The notes: generated from the sequence alone by a model not told the origin. A stretch of 64,000 nt of DNA from Tenrec ecaudatus (GCF_050624435.1 NC_134542.1:114807677-114871676), one strand, 5' to 3'; counted from the first letter of the stretch, positions 44,655-55,240 are shown. Translations and numbers: made by a program.

Positions 44655-46160
44655 TCATCTCAAACATGCTAGAAACATCTTTATATTTTTTGCTCTGACA
44701 AATTCTCTGATGATTTCATCAGTTAAGCTGCCAAATAATATCTACTTCCATGAAACTGATTTTAGTCGCAATTGTACAATACTGCTTGACATGATTGAAC
44801 TGTGGAATGGTATGATGTCTGGATCAGCTCCTAAGAAAATGGCTTGGAAAAAAATATATATATATACTTTTATATATTACAAAGGTAATGAATTGAGTCT
44901 TTCTTGGATCACTCATATACTGAGGGTTTTTCTTTAGGGATGAAAATGAGTGTTCTGTTGTGTAGTTCATGATCATTAGAATCAGAAATATACATGAAGC
45001 AATTTCAATATTGGGAAATACACATTATATTTTCTCTTTTTCTATGCAATCATACATGCCTGCATGAGTACAATTTGCTAATGTTCTTTGTGTCTGTAAG
45101 TAAACGTATTTCACATCCAGAATGAAATGGTCACAATTTTATCAAAAGGGTTTGCGTTGAAGTCACAGGATAAGCCAAGAACAATTTCGTGGACGCCACC
45201 ACGCATTCTCCATCAAGTAAACTCTACTTGACACAGAACTTCAGACGCTTGCACTCCTGGTACAGGATTTGAGTGTGGCGATGACAGCGACTATGTGGGC
45301 TGGCACAATCACCCTCTGGCACTCAGTGACGCTTCCGGGGCACTTCTCTCGGTTACCTCTTTCTTTCAAAGCTTCTAGGATGGTGAACTGAGGTATTGGA
45401 CAGTATTGTGCTGTTGTGCTTTTAATTTCGACATCTTCTCTTACATTAGCTAAACACCCTGCAAACGATTGGTATAGATCTGTGCAAGCCTTTAATTTTA
45501 CTTCTGAATCTTGGAGAACTGGACTCATCCAATGACAGTGCTGCAATATATTGTTCTAGGTAATCAATACAAATATGTCCTCTATTTATGCATGTTGCTG
45601 GTGATGTTCTCAGCTTCTCTCTTCTCTCTCCTTTTGGGACCTGGTCTTCATCTAGATTTTCTAGTGCATCTACAATATGGGTGTTGGAGTCCAGCATCGC
45701 ACTCATTGCTACAGCATGAGCTTCCCGGCGTGTATTATAAACGTATTTTAAGGCTTAATCATTGCTTAAATGCATCTGTCTTTACAACTGCACCTAAGTG
45801 AATAAATGTGGCAGAAATATGCAGGGTGACTGAATGGCAGAAGGGGGGGGGGAGTCAACTGCATCTAAACAACAATCTGCTGTATTATGTCCTATAAGAC
45901 ATGATGAGAAAATGATATTGTGGCTACATTCTCCAATTTTTTGTTGTATGCTTTTATAATGCCCTGACATATTGGAATCAGTGTCATAAGGCTGGCCTCT
46001 GCACTTAGAAAAATCAATTTCGCAAACTTCACACAAACAGCAAAGTCCTTGATTTGCAATTTCTTTACCGGTCTGACTTTTTAAGCTGGTAAATGTGATA
46101 AATCACTTGACAGGCTTTCCATCTGTTGGAGATAGGTATCTTAATACAATACTTGGCTGA
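44655..46160 (-). pseudogene. hAT transposase relic (Tip100/DUF4371, ZMYM1-like)
   Basis: Reading the minus strand from the right: a block at 46036-45900 with IDFSKCRGQPYDTDSNMSG and then TADCCLDAV, the signature of the DUF4371/ribonuclease-H-like hAT core; REAHAVAMSAMLDSNTHIVD and ALENLDEDQVPKGERR near 45730-45620; LQDSEVKLKACTDLYQS and LANVREDVE near 45545-45430; then the C-terminal dimerisation block FPNIEIASCIF with EHSFSSLKK (45017-44910); and a final TDEIIREFVRAKN (44720-44680). Stops, frameshifts and an L1 insert inactivate it. The zinc finger and inverted ends were not found. Zinc finger MYM-type 1-like genes share this ancestry, but this copy is dead. Confidence 0.85.
44733..44872 (+). 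mobile_element. L1 3' end inserted in the hAT relic
   Basis: Forward-oriented: 'caattgtacaatactgcttg', 'gaactgtggaatggtatgat', 'cagctcctaagaaaatggct' and an A-rich tail, the reverse complement of the left end of 34652-35470. It separates the hAT dimerisation block from its C-terminal tail. Confidence 0.7.
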
Positions 46161-46474
46161 CCTTTATGAGAAAGAGCAGAAGTGGGATCTACAGACTGAG
46201 GTTATACCTGATGGATCCAAAATGAAAAATAAAAAAGACATAATTATTATTATATACAAAAGTAAAAATGATAACAATTTTATCTGGTGCTCTTCCAGTT
46301 CCCTTCCAATGCTGCACCTGCTTTTCCTGTGCCCTATCAGGTTGGCATCCATGGGTCTTTGCTTCGGACAGCTAACTGGTGCCCCTGGTTTGTTGTGCAC
46401 CAAGTACAAGTGCATGCATAATTTGCTTATAGGGTGATATAGCCCTGGAACCAATGTGTAACCGAAGAAAATAC
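46161..46474. other. Unassigned spacer
   Basis: Could contain the N-terminal part of the hAT relic, but no motif is readable. Confidence 0.35.
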
Positions 46475-46652
46475 TCCCAGCTCCTGTGCCATCCTCACAA
46501 TTGCTGATTCTTTGAACCCAGTGTTGTGACTATTGTGTCGGCCCATCTCATTGAATGTGCATCATTCTTGTTTCTAAGGCGCCTTCTGGCTATCCTTCCT
46601 CTGAGGCCGATTTGTTCATTTTTCTAGCACTCACAATATTCTTCACCAGTCT
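46475..46652 (-). mobile_element. RTE LINE 3' fragment
   Basis: 'agctcctgtgccatcctcac', 'ggcccatctcattgaatgtg' and 'tttctaaggcgccttctgg' are reversed RTE 3' blocks; part of the middle is deleted. Confidence 0.75.
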
Positions 46653-46659
46653 CTAAATC

Positions 46660-46780
46660 CAGAGTTTTTTTAGCTGTAGAATGAGGGAGGTAATACTGAC
46701 CCCCAGAATTATTGAGAAGATTAATAGAAAAAACATGCAATGTCCCTGGTCAAGTGCCTGGCACACAGCCAGCAGCAAAC
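46660..46780 (+). mobile_element. MIR SINE
   Basis: 'agctgtagaatgagggaggt', 'tattgagaagattaatagaa' and AAGTGCCTGGCACACAGCC are the forward MIR 3' half. Confidence 0.8.
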
Positions 46781-47335
46781 ATTTTTTTTCTTTCTCCATT
46801 GTTGATGTCGCTTAGTCATTGTGACTAACTCGACTACCAACTTACACTCTTGCCCAGTAAAGGAAAAGGTGTTGGCTTAACCATCATGATGCTTGCTCAT
46901 TTGATCAGTGAGCATTTCCCCCAACTGAACAACAGGGTAAATTCCTTCAAGCCAACGATCGCTGATGATCGAACAAATGCTTACATCACATGTATGTGTC
47001 GCCGAGGGTCGCAATGCTTCACAAGTGGTTGAATCCCCAAACAGCACAATGAGGCAACTACTGTGACACACCCTGTTTCCCAGAGAAGAGCCACGCATGG
47101 AAGCATGAAGAGCATGTAGCTGGACCAAAGGGCAGCTTGTCAGCTGTGATGCTGAGATGGGAACTCGAGCAGCAGAGAAGTCCAAGCGCAGGGTGTGCGG
47201 TGCCTGAGATTCACGATGGCCGCTGTGTGTCAGAGAGGATCTGTCCTCTGTAGGGTTTCCAATAGCTACTTTTTCAAAAGTTGACCAGCCTTCTCCCCTG
47301 GGTGCACTGTGATCTCCAGTCAGAGCACATTCTAC

Positions 47336-47367
<32 letters not shown>

Positions 47368-47764
47368 GTGTATTTGTATATATAAGAAGGCCCTAATGCT
47401 CAAATTAGGATAAACTGCACTTAAAACCATCTGTTTATATCTGGGGGCACATTTTATCACTAGACATATGTACTACATGCAACGTTGTAGCACATCATTC
47501 GCTGATGTTACTATTCTCAGATGTTCACCCACAGATGTTCAAAGATTAGATGAATTTATAGAGATACTTGTAATCAAAGATGATAAAAATGAAAAGGAAA
47601 AACTGAGATAGTGACTTGGGTCAGAACTGACAGGCACAGAGCTGTCAGAACAGAGCCCTGGTGGAAGCCAGAAACTGCCTGTGGCTGCACATATAGAGTC
47701 AGAGAGAGACCACTGCATCCAAGCCCGCCTCTACCCACGGCCACGGGATCTAGCTGCTCGCTAG
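46781..47764. other. Unassigned sequence
   Basis: A 162-codon minus-strand frame (46877-47365) begins in a CA microsatellite and shows no recognisable domain, no splice context and no codon-usage evidence, so it is not called. Confidence 0.4.
47334..47367. repeat. (CA)n microsatellite
   Basis: About 17 CA units with one AA interruption. Confidence 0.95.
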
Positions 47765-48235
47765 CAGTCGTCGTCGTTGTGAGCCGCCGTGCAGTCCCTT
47801 CTGACCTGTGAAGGCCCTGTGCACAGAAGAAGGGAGCCCTACCCAGCCCCGCACCCTGCTCGCAACTATTCCTAGGCTTGGCCCATTGCTGCAGCCCCTC
47901 TGCCAATGCCTCTCATGGGGGGCCTTCTCTTTTGTGGCATGCCACCACTTTCCCAAGTAGGATGTCCTTCTCCAGCAACCGGCCACTCCTGACAGCATAC
48001 CCATCCATTAGGTCTTCAGGAGCTGGCCATGTTTCAGATCTACGGACAAGGTTTGTAGCAGCGATTTCTTCCAAAGTGGGCAGCTGATACTGTCTTTTTA
48101 GTCTCAAAGATCCGCTGAAACGTGCTCGCTTGGGGTGACCCTGCTGGCATTTGAAATCCCAGCGGCAGAGCGTCCAGCATCCCAACAACACACAAGCCAC
48201 CCCAGTATGACAACCTGACGGACAAGTGGTGGCGT
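47765..48235 (-). mobile_element. RTE internal-deletion derivative
   Basis: Left end: GTCGTCGTTGTGAGCCGCCG and 'gatgtccttctccagcaacc' (RTE 3' end). Right end: 'agtctcaaagatccgctgaa', 'gaccctgctggcatttgaaa' and 'ccagcatcccaacaacacac' (RTE 5' leader). The coding body is absent. CpG content is unusually high for such a copy. Confidence 0.85.
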
Positions 48236-48329
48236 GGCGGTCATCAACGTGCTCCTAATCAAGGAGTGCTTTGCTAAGAAAGAATTTATTAAGAATTGGG
48301 AATTGGACCATTGTGATACACACAGGGTT

Positions 48330-49150
48330 GTTTTGATTTGTCTGCTCGTTTGCTTAACATTGTATTGTGCTTTGAGTGAATGTTTACACAGCAAATTAGT
48401 TTCCCATTCAACAGTTTATACGCAGACTGGTTGCTATGCAGACAATGTGTGTGCATTTGCTTAATTCCCACCTTGCCTTCCTGTTTCCGTAGCTCCGACT
48501 TCGTGTTCGTCTTACCTCCTCATCTTTGTTTTGGGGTATAGTCTGCCCATTTGGTCTTGCATGGTTGATTGCTCTATAGAGAAAATTCCTTGTAGGTGTT
48601 ATTATTTATTTTACAGACCAAATTTTTATTTCTATCATGTGGGTAAAAAGTGACCTGCCGGTTCAGCATCAGTCCAGGTTAAAAAGGTGTCTTGGGGCAA
48701 TAGTCTCAGCGATTTCCCGAGTCTCTGTAGTCCCATGTGGCTGGTCATTTTATGAAGCTGAATTTTGTTCTACATTTTTCTCTTATTTTAACTGGGACCT
48801 CCTACTTCAAATAAGGCATGGGACACCCGGGCAGAGATTGAAGAGCTTCCGATGCCTGCAGGGAAGGTGATTGGGGTCTACCAAGGAGATTCCTCCATTG
48901 TGCCCCTTAGCTAGGCTTATTCAGAGCCGTCAGTACTGTCACCAGACACCGTCTAACTGTCCTGGTCTATAAGAAGCTGTGGTTCCTGTGAGTCATTAGT
49001 CCCGTGGACTAATCACTTCCTTGGGTCTTGGGTTTCCTCCTTTGCTTCCATTGGGAAGAGACCAACGGTTGAACCTTAGATGGTTGTATGAACCTTAAAA
49101 AATCCCCGATGTTACTCACTACACTAGGACATAGAACATTGTCTTTCTGA
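48330..49150 (-). mobile_element. Older L1-associated 3' region
   Basis: 'gagtgaatgtttacacagca', 'aattagtttcccattcaaca', 'gaattttgttctacattttt' and 'ctacactaggacatagaaca' follow an afrotherian L1-associated repeat as I remember it from elephant sequence. There is no coding potential. Orientation is inferred from T-richness. Confidence 0.5.
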
Positions 49151-49166
49151 ACTACACCAATTAACC

Positions 49167-49318
49167 TTTTAAAAAATAATTTTATTGGGACTCTTACAGC
49201 TCTTACAACAATCCATCTGTCAATTGGATCTAGCATATTTGTACATATGTTGCCCTCATTAGTTTTAAACATTTACTTTCTCATTGAGCCCTTGGTATTG
49301 GCTCTTCCAGAATCCGGA
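49167..49318 (-). mobile_element. L1 3' end, truncated
   Basis: 'aaataattttattgggactc', 'ttacagctcttacaacaatc' and 'catatgttgccctcattagt' match the reversed L1 3' terminus also seen at 18651. Confidence 0.7.
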
Positions 49319-49344
49319 TTTTTATCTATCATCAATAAGAGAAC

Positions 49345-49858
49345 TGTCTTAGGGTTTGTCTAAAGAAACAGATTCATGGACACTCATATGTGTGTAAGAG
49401 GGAACTTCATATCAAAAAGCAATTGTATATTAAGAAAACATCCCATCCCATTCCAGGTCAAGTCCATAAGTCCAATGTTACCCCATATGTCCAGTACCAG
49501 TCCTCTTCAGACTCATGCAACATAGGCATGACAGCAAATGCAGGACGATCACAGGCCAGGGGTGGAACGTCTGGTGGATCCATTTGGAGGTAGAGGCATC
49601 TCAGCACTGGTGTGGGTCTCCTCGTGGCTCCTCCAGCTTCGGGACTCTGGCTGCATGGGCGTAGCTCCCTCAGGCTGGTCGTCAGTAATGATTCACATGG
49701 GGGGGGGGGCGGGGAGAGGGAGAGAGAGAGAGAGAGAGTCCCGCATCCAGCAAGCTATTCATCTCCTTAGCACCTCCAAATGAGGTCATCAAGCTGCAAC
49801 CTGATTGACAGGTCAGACCTGCCCCTTCCTCAGGTTGACAGGTTATGTAACTGCCACC
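49345..49858 (-). mobile_element. MaLR-like solo LTR
   Basis: TGTCTTAGGGTTTGTCTAAA start and GTTATGTAACTGCCACC end, the reverse orientation of the 21263 copy. AGAAC occurs on both sides (49340-49344 and 49859-49863). A G-run and GA microsatellite has expanded inside it at 49700-49738. Confidence 0.85.
49700..49738. repeat. G-run plus (GA)n microsatellite
   Basis: Run of about 11 G, then GCGGGGAGAGGGAGAGAGAG and further GA units, inside an LTR. Confidence 0.9.
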
Positions 49859-50105
49859 AGAACTTTAGAGATTATGCTGAAAAGGATCAGGAAGAATGGA
49901 CCCGGTGCTGGTTAATATTTCTTCTATGAGGTTCCTTGAACGAAACTGCTTTGGGGCTAGAATTCAGATACACTTTACCTCCCTAAGCACCACAGCTAAG
50001 GCCTGTCCTTCTGATTAAGGAGCATGTGGGTCAGGAATTTCAGACACGAGTTTTCACTCTTTTTCTTCTTGCAGCTACTTTATATGGTACTAAACCTGTT
50101 TGGAA

Positions 50106-50415
50106 GCAGTGGTACTTCAGTGGTAGAGTGGTTGCCCAGGGAGACCTAGATTTGATTTCTGGCCAATGCACCTCCCATACAAGCCACCACTCAGCTGTCA
50201 GGAAACGCTTGTATGTTGCTATGGTGCTAACTAGGTTTCAGAGGTGCTTCCTGAATAAGACCGTGTAGGAAGAAAGACCTGGCCATTTACTGGCAAAAAT
50301 CAGCCTGTGAAAAAACCATTCGGATCACAATAATCCAGTGGGCAAAAGTCATGGCATTGTTTCAAGACCAGGCAGTGTTGCATTCTGTGACTCAGTCGCA
50401 GCTAGTAATAGCAAG
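50106..50415 (+). mobile_element. Composite SINE: tRNA-Gly-like head plus RTE ends
   Basis: Head GCAGTGGTACTTCAGTGGTA with 'gatttgatttctggccaatg' as decayed B box; then 'gccaccactcagctgtcagg' and 'tgttgctatggtgctaacta' (RTE leader); then 'catggcattgtttcaagacc' and AGGCAGTGTTGCATTCTGTG (RTE 3' end). Best-preserved head of the three copies. Confidence 0.8.
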
Positions 50416-50924
50416 ACTTATTAATATCATAAACATCAAAACCTTTTTGGAAAGGTGAGAATACAGTCAATACATCTGGTAAACATGGACACCCTCATTT
50501 CATCTACATCTCCCCTCATATATAAAAACAACCAAGCCTTTCCCACAAAAGGTTTGGCTTTTCTTTTGCCTCTCTGTTTTCCATCTCATCCCAACCCATC
50601 CTGTACTGGAACTTAATAATATAAAGAGACATCCAATCGCTGAACAACTTCCGAAGCATCACCATGCTCTAAAGAATTATTTTTAACTGTGGGTCCAACA
50701 GGTGAATATATTGGCTTATCTCCTCCTGCCCAGGTTCCTGAAAAAACAAAACAAAGCAATTACTGTTAAAGGAAAGAATTACAAAAATCATGCATCTTTA
50801 ATGAAAGACCCAGGAATAGAAATATTATTATCTAGCTCAGCTGGTTCCCAGTTTGAATCTCTCATGAGCCTATCCTGCCAGTAACCTTGTGGGGAGTGAA
50901 AAAACTTGGGGCTGGGGACTCAGG
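50416..50924. other. Unassigned sequence
   Basis: No gene or repeat recognised. Confidence 0.4.
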
Positions 50925-51045
50925 ATGCCCAGGTTCCACTCTTGAATCTACTCTAAGCTGTTATGTGACCTTGAATAAGTCAATTATCCTTTCAGAATCT
51001 CAGTTTCTAATCGAGACTAGATAATAGCATACTAAAAGCAGGTTA
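50925..51045 (+). mobile_element. MIR SINE
   Basis: 'gctgttatgtgaccttgaat', 'aagtcaattatcctttcaga', 'atctcagtttctaatcgaga' are the MIR core. Confidence 0.85.
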
Positions 51046-51065
51046 TCCTTGTCGTTGGACTATCT

Positions 51066-51245
51066 GAGTGGCACAAATGGTTAACACACTTGATTCCAAA
51101 GTTGGGGGTTCAAATCCACGTAGAGACACCTTGAGAAAGAAGGCAAATGATTTATTGAAAACAAACACACAAACAAAAGTATTTGTGCTCTGGCACAAAT
51201 GGAGTCGCCATGAGTTAGAATTGAATTCAAAGCACCTGGCACAGT
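51066..51245 (+). mobile_element. AfroSINE
   Basis: 'gagtggcacaaatggttaac' and 'gggggttcaaatccacgtag' form the tRNA-like head; 'ggagtcgccatgagttagaa' with TTGAATTCAAAGCACCTGGC is the 3' end. Confidence 0.9.
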
Positions 51246-51274
51246 ACAACTTAACCTATGGGTTCTGACCAGTC

Positions 51275-51480
51275 AAGTTTCAAATCCCAACCTCCCTGCC
51301 CATGGCCTATGTGACATCAGACAAGTGACTTAACTCTGTGCTTCAGTTTCCCATCTGTGAGCCAGAGACATAGCAAACTTCTCCCAAAGACTACCAGTAA
51401 CAATAAAACAAAATGGCTCCTGGTGAGGTTTAACCAAGTTACTATATGCAAAGTGCTCAGAATACGGCAAGGCACCAGTG
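51275..51480 (+). mobile_element. MIR SINE
   Basis: 'tgacatcagacaagtgactt', 'gtgcttcagtttcccatctg' and, near the end, 'gcaaagtgctcagaatacgg' match the forward MIR. Confidence 0.85.
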
Positions 51481-51892
51481 AAGTCTTCTCTAATTGTCAG
51501 CTCTTGTCCCCACAGCACCTTGTGAATTAAGAGTTTTCTGACTATCAGACTCTGATACCTCTCCAAAAAAAATCTCTGTATTCATTTCTGGGATTTTAGT
51601 CTGGGGGTATAGAATGAAGGCAGAAAATACTGTGACTGAACAGTCATAGTTTCTTCTTTGTAAATATATTGATAGAAAATGGAAAGTAACAGATATATCC
51701 CAGGTATCCATTACAAGTAAAATAATCTCACTGGCACAAAATAAGGAATTGCACATGGTAAAATCCATGAAAGTGAGGAAAGCACTCTGTCTTTCAGAAG
51801 AAGGACATGGCAGTAAGTGAACATTCATTATCTGTTGATGCTCCCCAAGCCCGCCTCATGAAGCCCTGGGACATCACTATGAAGCAGCCACT
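51481..51892. other. Unassigned sequence
   Basis: A 112-codon minus frame (51490-51828) has no recognised domain. No repeat seen. Confidence 0.4.
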
Positions 51893-52265
51893 TGTTATTA
51901 TTAGGTGCCATCAAGTCATCGCCAATGCATGGCGACCCCAAGTACAACAGAGTGAACCATTGCCCGGACCTACAGCACCTTCATGATCATTATGAGTATG
52001 CTCAAGTTCAGTCTGACAGCCACTGTCCTAAGCCCAGGTCTCATGTGGCAGGTATATATCAGGCAATGATCTGCTGTAATTCATAAGCTTTCATTGGCTA
52101 ATTTTTCAAAGCAAATCACCAGACCTTTCTTCCTACTTTGTCTTAGTCCAAAAGCTCCAAGAAAACCTGTCCACCAAGGGTGGCCTTGTTGGTGTGTGAA
52201 ATGCCATTGGCATATCTTCTCACGTCCTAGCAAGGCACACATCACCATAATATGAAAAATTTCCA
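51893..52265 (-). mobile_element. RTE internal-deletion derivative
   Basis: TTGTTATTATTAGGTGCCAT and 'aagtacaacagagtgaacca' (RTE 3' end), then 'cattggctaatttttcaaag', 'agacctttcttcctactttg' and 'aagaaaacctgtccaccaag' (RTE leader). The coding body is missing. Confidence 0.85.
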
Positions 52266-52281
52266 GAAGATGCATGAAGCA

Positions 52282-52370
52282 GTCATAATTGTCCCAAATT
52301 TACAGACAAAGAAATTGAGGGTCAAGGAGGCTAATGAACCCAGGAAATGCTGAAAGTGGACTTTGGGGCC
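52282..52370 (-). mobile_element. MIR SINE remnant
   Basis: 'aatttacagacaaagaaatt' followed by GAGGGTCAAGGAGGC resembles the reversed MIR core. Confidence 0.5.
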
Positions 52371-53042
52371 AGGGCGTGGTGCCCCAACAGACTGGACTGG
52401 AAAACACTTCTAAAGGCCAACAAACAGTCCTTGAACTAACTACAAGCTTTTCTTTCTTGAAAAAAAAAAAAGAAAGAAAGAAAGTTCAGATTGAACACAG
52501 GCCTAACTGCAAAACCTCTACTCCTTCCATACATACCAAAAGGCTGACTACAGAGCACTGGTTTGCACCTACTGCTTTCCACTGATAAAACTAGAGTTGG
52601 TTTTTATAAAAGCTAATTATACAATTGAAACCCAGCAAAGAAGGTTTTCTCTTTTTAAAAAACCCTGACATAAGTTCTATGAAGAAAAAAAATTTTGTGC
52701 AGAATACTACATCATTTTCTAATTTCTTATTATCAGCAATAGAACAGTACAAACATTTGTCAAAGTGAAAATGGAGGGCGAGTAGGCAAAGCTAAGTGGA
52801 GTTGAACAGAATTTGAAATCCGACGCAACCCTCATTTTCCTACTCATTAGCAGTAGATAACCCAGCCATTCCCTCAGATTTTTCAGCTACACAATGGGAC
52901 AGAGATGAGGGCATGGTGAACCTGTGAAGTTAGGTGGAGTCAAGGATAAGAAGAGCCCACAGTCTCGGGCATGCTAGTTGTCATTATTGCATCCCATCTT
53001 AACAGAGAGGATGGTTCCTGAGTGTCTTATAAGTCAGCTACA
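52371..53042. other. Unassigned sequence
   Basis: Contains an A-run with (AAAG)n at about 52459-52484. No gene recognised. Confidence 0.4.
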
Positions 53043-53226
53043 ATCAGATACACTCAGAATCCTAAGGATCGCCTCTTCTATGAATTCCATCAGATACACT
53101 CAGAATCCTAAGGATCGCCTCTTCTATGAATTCCATCAGATATACTCAGAATCCTAAGGATCGCCTCTTCTATGAATTCAATCAGATATACTCAGAATCC
53201 TAAGGATCGCCTCTTCTATGAATTCT
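53043..53226. repeat. 46-bp minisatellite, exactly four units
   Basis: Units begin ATCAGATACACTCAGAATCC at 53043, 53089, 53135 and 53181; 4 x 46 = 184 bp. Only two or three variable positions exist (ATACAC against ATATAC, and the base after GAATTC). 46 is not a multiple of three, so it is not a coding repeat. Confidence 0.98.
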
Positions 53227-53254
53227 GTCTTGACCCCTGCCATCACCAGGAACA

Positions 53255-53450
53255 ATGGAGAATTCTTCCTTGCTCCCTGATGTAGGCTTCCCTGTTCCAC
53301 AGCCTCAACATATATGAGAACTGATTGTACATCTGTCTCCTGCAGCAGTTGATGAGCTCCTGAAAGCCGCAGCTCACTCATTGTTTGCCATTGTATGGCA
53401 CTGTGATGGACCTAACAGGCATTCTATAAGGGATGAAGGAAGGAAGGAAG
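53255..53450 (+). mobile_element. L2 LINE 3' end
   Basis: 'gatgagctcctgaaagccgc', 'cactcattgtttgccattgt', and 'aggcattctataagggatga' ending in (GGAA)n fit an L2 3' terminus (usually GAATGAATGAA at the end). Confidence 0.5.
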
Positions 53451-53539
53451 GAAGTCCACTTGTCTGTGGCTGGGTTCAGAGCCAGCCACATAATTTATGA
53501 CATCCAGTGAAAATGCCCCCCGCCCATCCATCTTTTGTC

Positions 53540-53875
53540 ACACGGTGGTAGCTGCCATGTTTCTGTGATACTGGAAACTACGCCATTGGCATCTCAATAC
53601 CAGGTGCGTCATCCATGGTGGACAGGTCTCAGCAGAGCTTCCAGACTGAGGCTAGAAAGAACAAGTTAGCAATCTACTTCTAATAAAAATCGAATGAGTC
53701 ATGACAGAATACTGCCCAATGCCGGGCTGGGACCTGAGGCCCTAGGCTGGAAGGCACAATGGAAGAGGCACAACAGTGGATCGTGAAGATGCTGCAGTCA
53801 GGCAACACCTTTTGTCCTGGAATACAAGGGTTGCCAAGAGTCAAAGCCAGCTCCGTGACAGCTAACAATAAAAAT
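53540..53875 (+). mobile_element. RTE internal-deletion derivative
   Basis: 'tctgtgatactggaaactac', 'catccatggtggacaggtct', 'cagcagagcttccagactga' (leader), then 'gaggccctaggctggaaggc' and GTGACAGCTAACAATAAAAA (3' end). Confidence 0.75.
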
Positions 53876-53916
53876 AACTAATGTGAAATGAGAATCAGGG
53901 CATCTTATTTAAACAG

Positions 53917-53990
53917 CCACCACTCTCGGTTAGTTTCTGGTACCGTGAGGACTTGAATATTGCTTGCGTGCTAGAAGCTATATCACAAGG
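53917..53990 (+). mobile_element. RTE 5'-leader fragment
   Basis: CAGCCACCACTCTCGGTTAG followed by GTGAGGACTTGAATATTGCT and TAGAAGCTATATCAC matches the leader only. Confidence 0.6.
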
Positions 53991-54464
53991 ACTCCAAAGG
54001 CCCGCAGATCTGGTCAGAGGTGTAACGAAGGCAGGGAAGTCATGGCGCAGACCCTGAGCATCACCGCAAGGGGGCGCCACGGAGCAGTTTCTATGAACCA
54101 TCACCACTCATGAGAGAGATATTCAGCAAGTCCGAAGATTTGTATTTTAAAAAACTCCGTGGGTCAAAGCAGACTGTGTGGTCTTGCTCTGCTGAGCGCA
54201 GAACGAGAGGAAACGGAAAATGAAAACGGCGTTGTGCACACTGCAGACCACTTTTCATCAGTGAAAACAAGGAAGGCGCATTTGCCGTTTCATGTAAGAC
54301 CATGAGATGCTAAATAAAACATTAATGAACTTGACTTGTATTTCTGAACTGGCATTATGATAAAGTCATCTAAAAGATGGGCGATGGGTGTCCGATGTTT
54401 AAACACAACTTCAGTTCTTGTCGTAGGCACTGTTCTCCATAGACACACCTCTGCCCGTGGTAAG

Positions 54465-54735
54465 CAGTGAACTTCCGAGACTAAGAAAATCCAGGAAGAA
54501 AGGTCTAGCTAGCTCCTTCCAACAATTAGCCCACGGAAACCGCATGGATCACCAGAGGACATTATCCGACTCGCTTGCTTGGCCTATGTCATCAGTGGGC
54601 TCAGTCCCTTGAGTAGAGCATCGTGTTTGGTGAAACAGAGGGCCGGCGGGCGAGGGAGACTCGCAGAGAGACGACAGGCACAGTGGTCACAAGGGTGGGC
54701 AAGAGCATGCTATGCTGGTGACCGTGGGCATTCCA
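54465..54735 (+). mobile_element. RTE internal-deletion derivative
   Basis: 'gaacttccgagactaagaaa', 'ccaggaagaaaggtctagct' (leader), then 'tcagtcccttgagtagagca', 'cgtgtttggtgaaacagag' and 'gacgacaggcacagtggtca' (RTE 3' coding end). Confidence 0.7.
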
Positions 54736-54746
54736 CAGCTCTGGAG

Positions 54747-55045
54747 AGGAGCCCTGGGGGTGTGGTTGTTACGAGTTGGGCTGCAATGCACACAGTCAGC
54801 ACTTTGAAACTGCCAGCTGCTCTGAGAAAGGCAGCGCTTCTTGCTTTCTTTTTAATTAAATAACATTTCATTGACCTATCTTACTCATTCCAATATACTC
54901 TTTCTTTTCCCATACAGTTCTGCTCTTCAATCCCATCGGGTGGGGCCAGAGCTTTCTGCTCCTATAAACTGTTACGGGCTCAGAAACCCACAAGGGCAGT
55001 CTGGCTATGAAGCAGCATCGACTCGGTGGCAGTGAGTTGAGGTTT
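54747..55045 (+). mobile_element. AfroSINE with an internal insertion
   Basis: GGAGCCCTGGGGGTGTGGTT head and 'tctgctcctataaactgtta', 'agcagcatcgactcggtggc' end, interrupted at about 54845-54925 by an AT-rich stretch. Tail GTTGTTGTT at 55050. Lies tail to tail with the next SINE. Confidence 0.85.
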
Positions 55046-55064
55046 GTTGTTGTTCTCATTTTTA

Positions 55065-55240
55065 TTGACCTACCATGGAGTTGATTCTGACTCCTGGCAT
55101 CCCCATAGGACAAAGTAGCACCATCTCAGACTTCCCAAGGGGGCAATCTTTATGGATCCCGCTGTCATACCTTTGTCCCACAGAGTGGCCTGACCACGGG
55201 GCCACCAGGATTCCAACCAACTCCTTAGACACCAGCTGGC
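55065..55240 (-). mobile_element. AfroSINE, reverse partner of the previous copy
   Basis: 'taccatggagttgattctga', 'caatctttatggatcccgct' and 'ggccaccaggattccaacca' run in reverse order. Confidence 0.85.

Noticed and set aside
46877..47365. 162-codon minus-strand open frame
   Set aside because: It starts inside a CA microsatellite, has no recognisable domain, lies next to SINE and RTE fragments and has no splice or promoter context.
53043..53226. CRISPR-like array
   Set aside because: Repeats are contiguous with no unique spacers, in a mammalian context: a minisatellite.
53178..53381. 67-codon minus frame ending in TEFIEEAILRIL
   Set aside because: It reads through an L2 end into a 46-bp minisatellite whose unit length is not a multiple of three.
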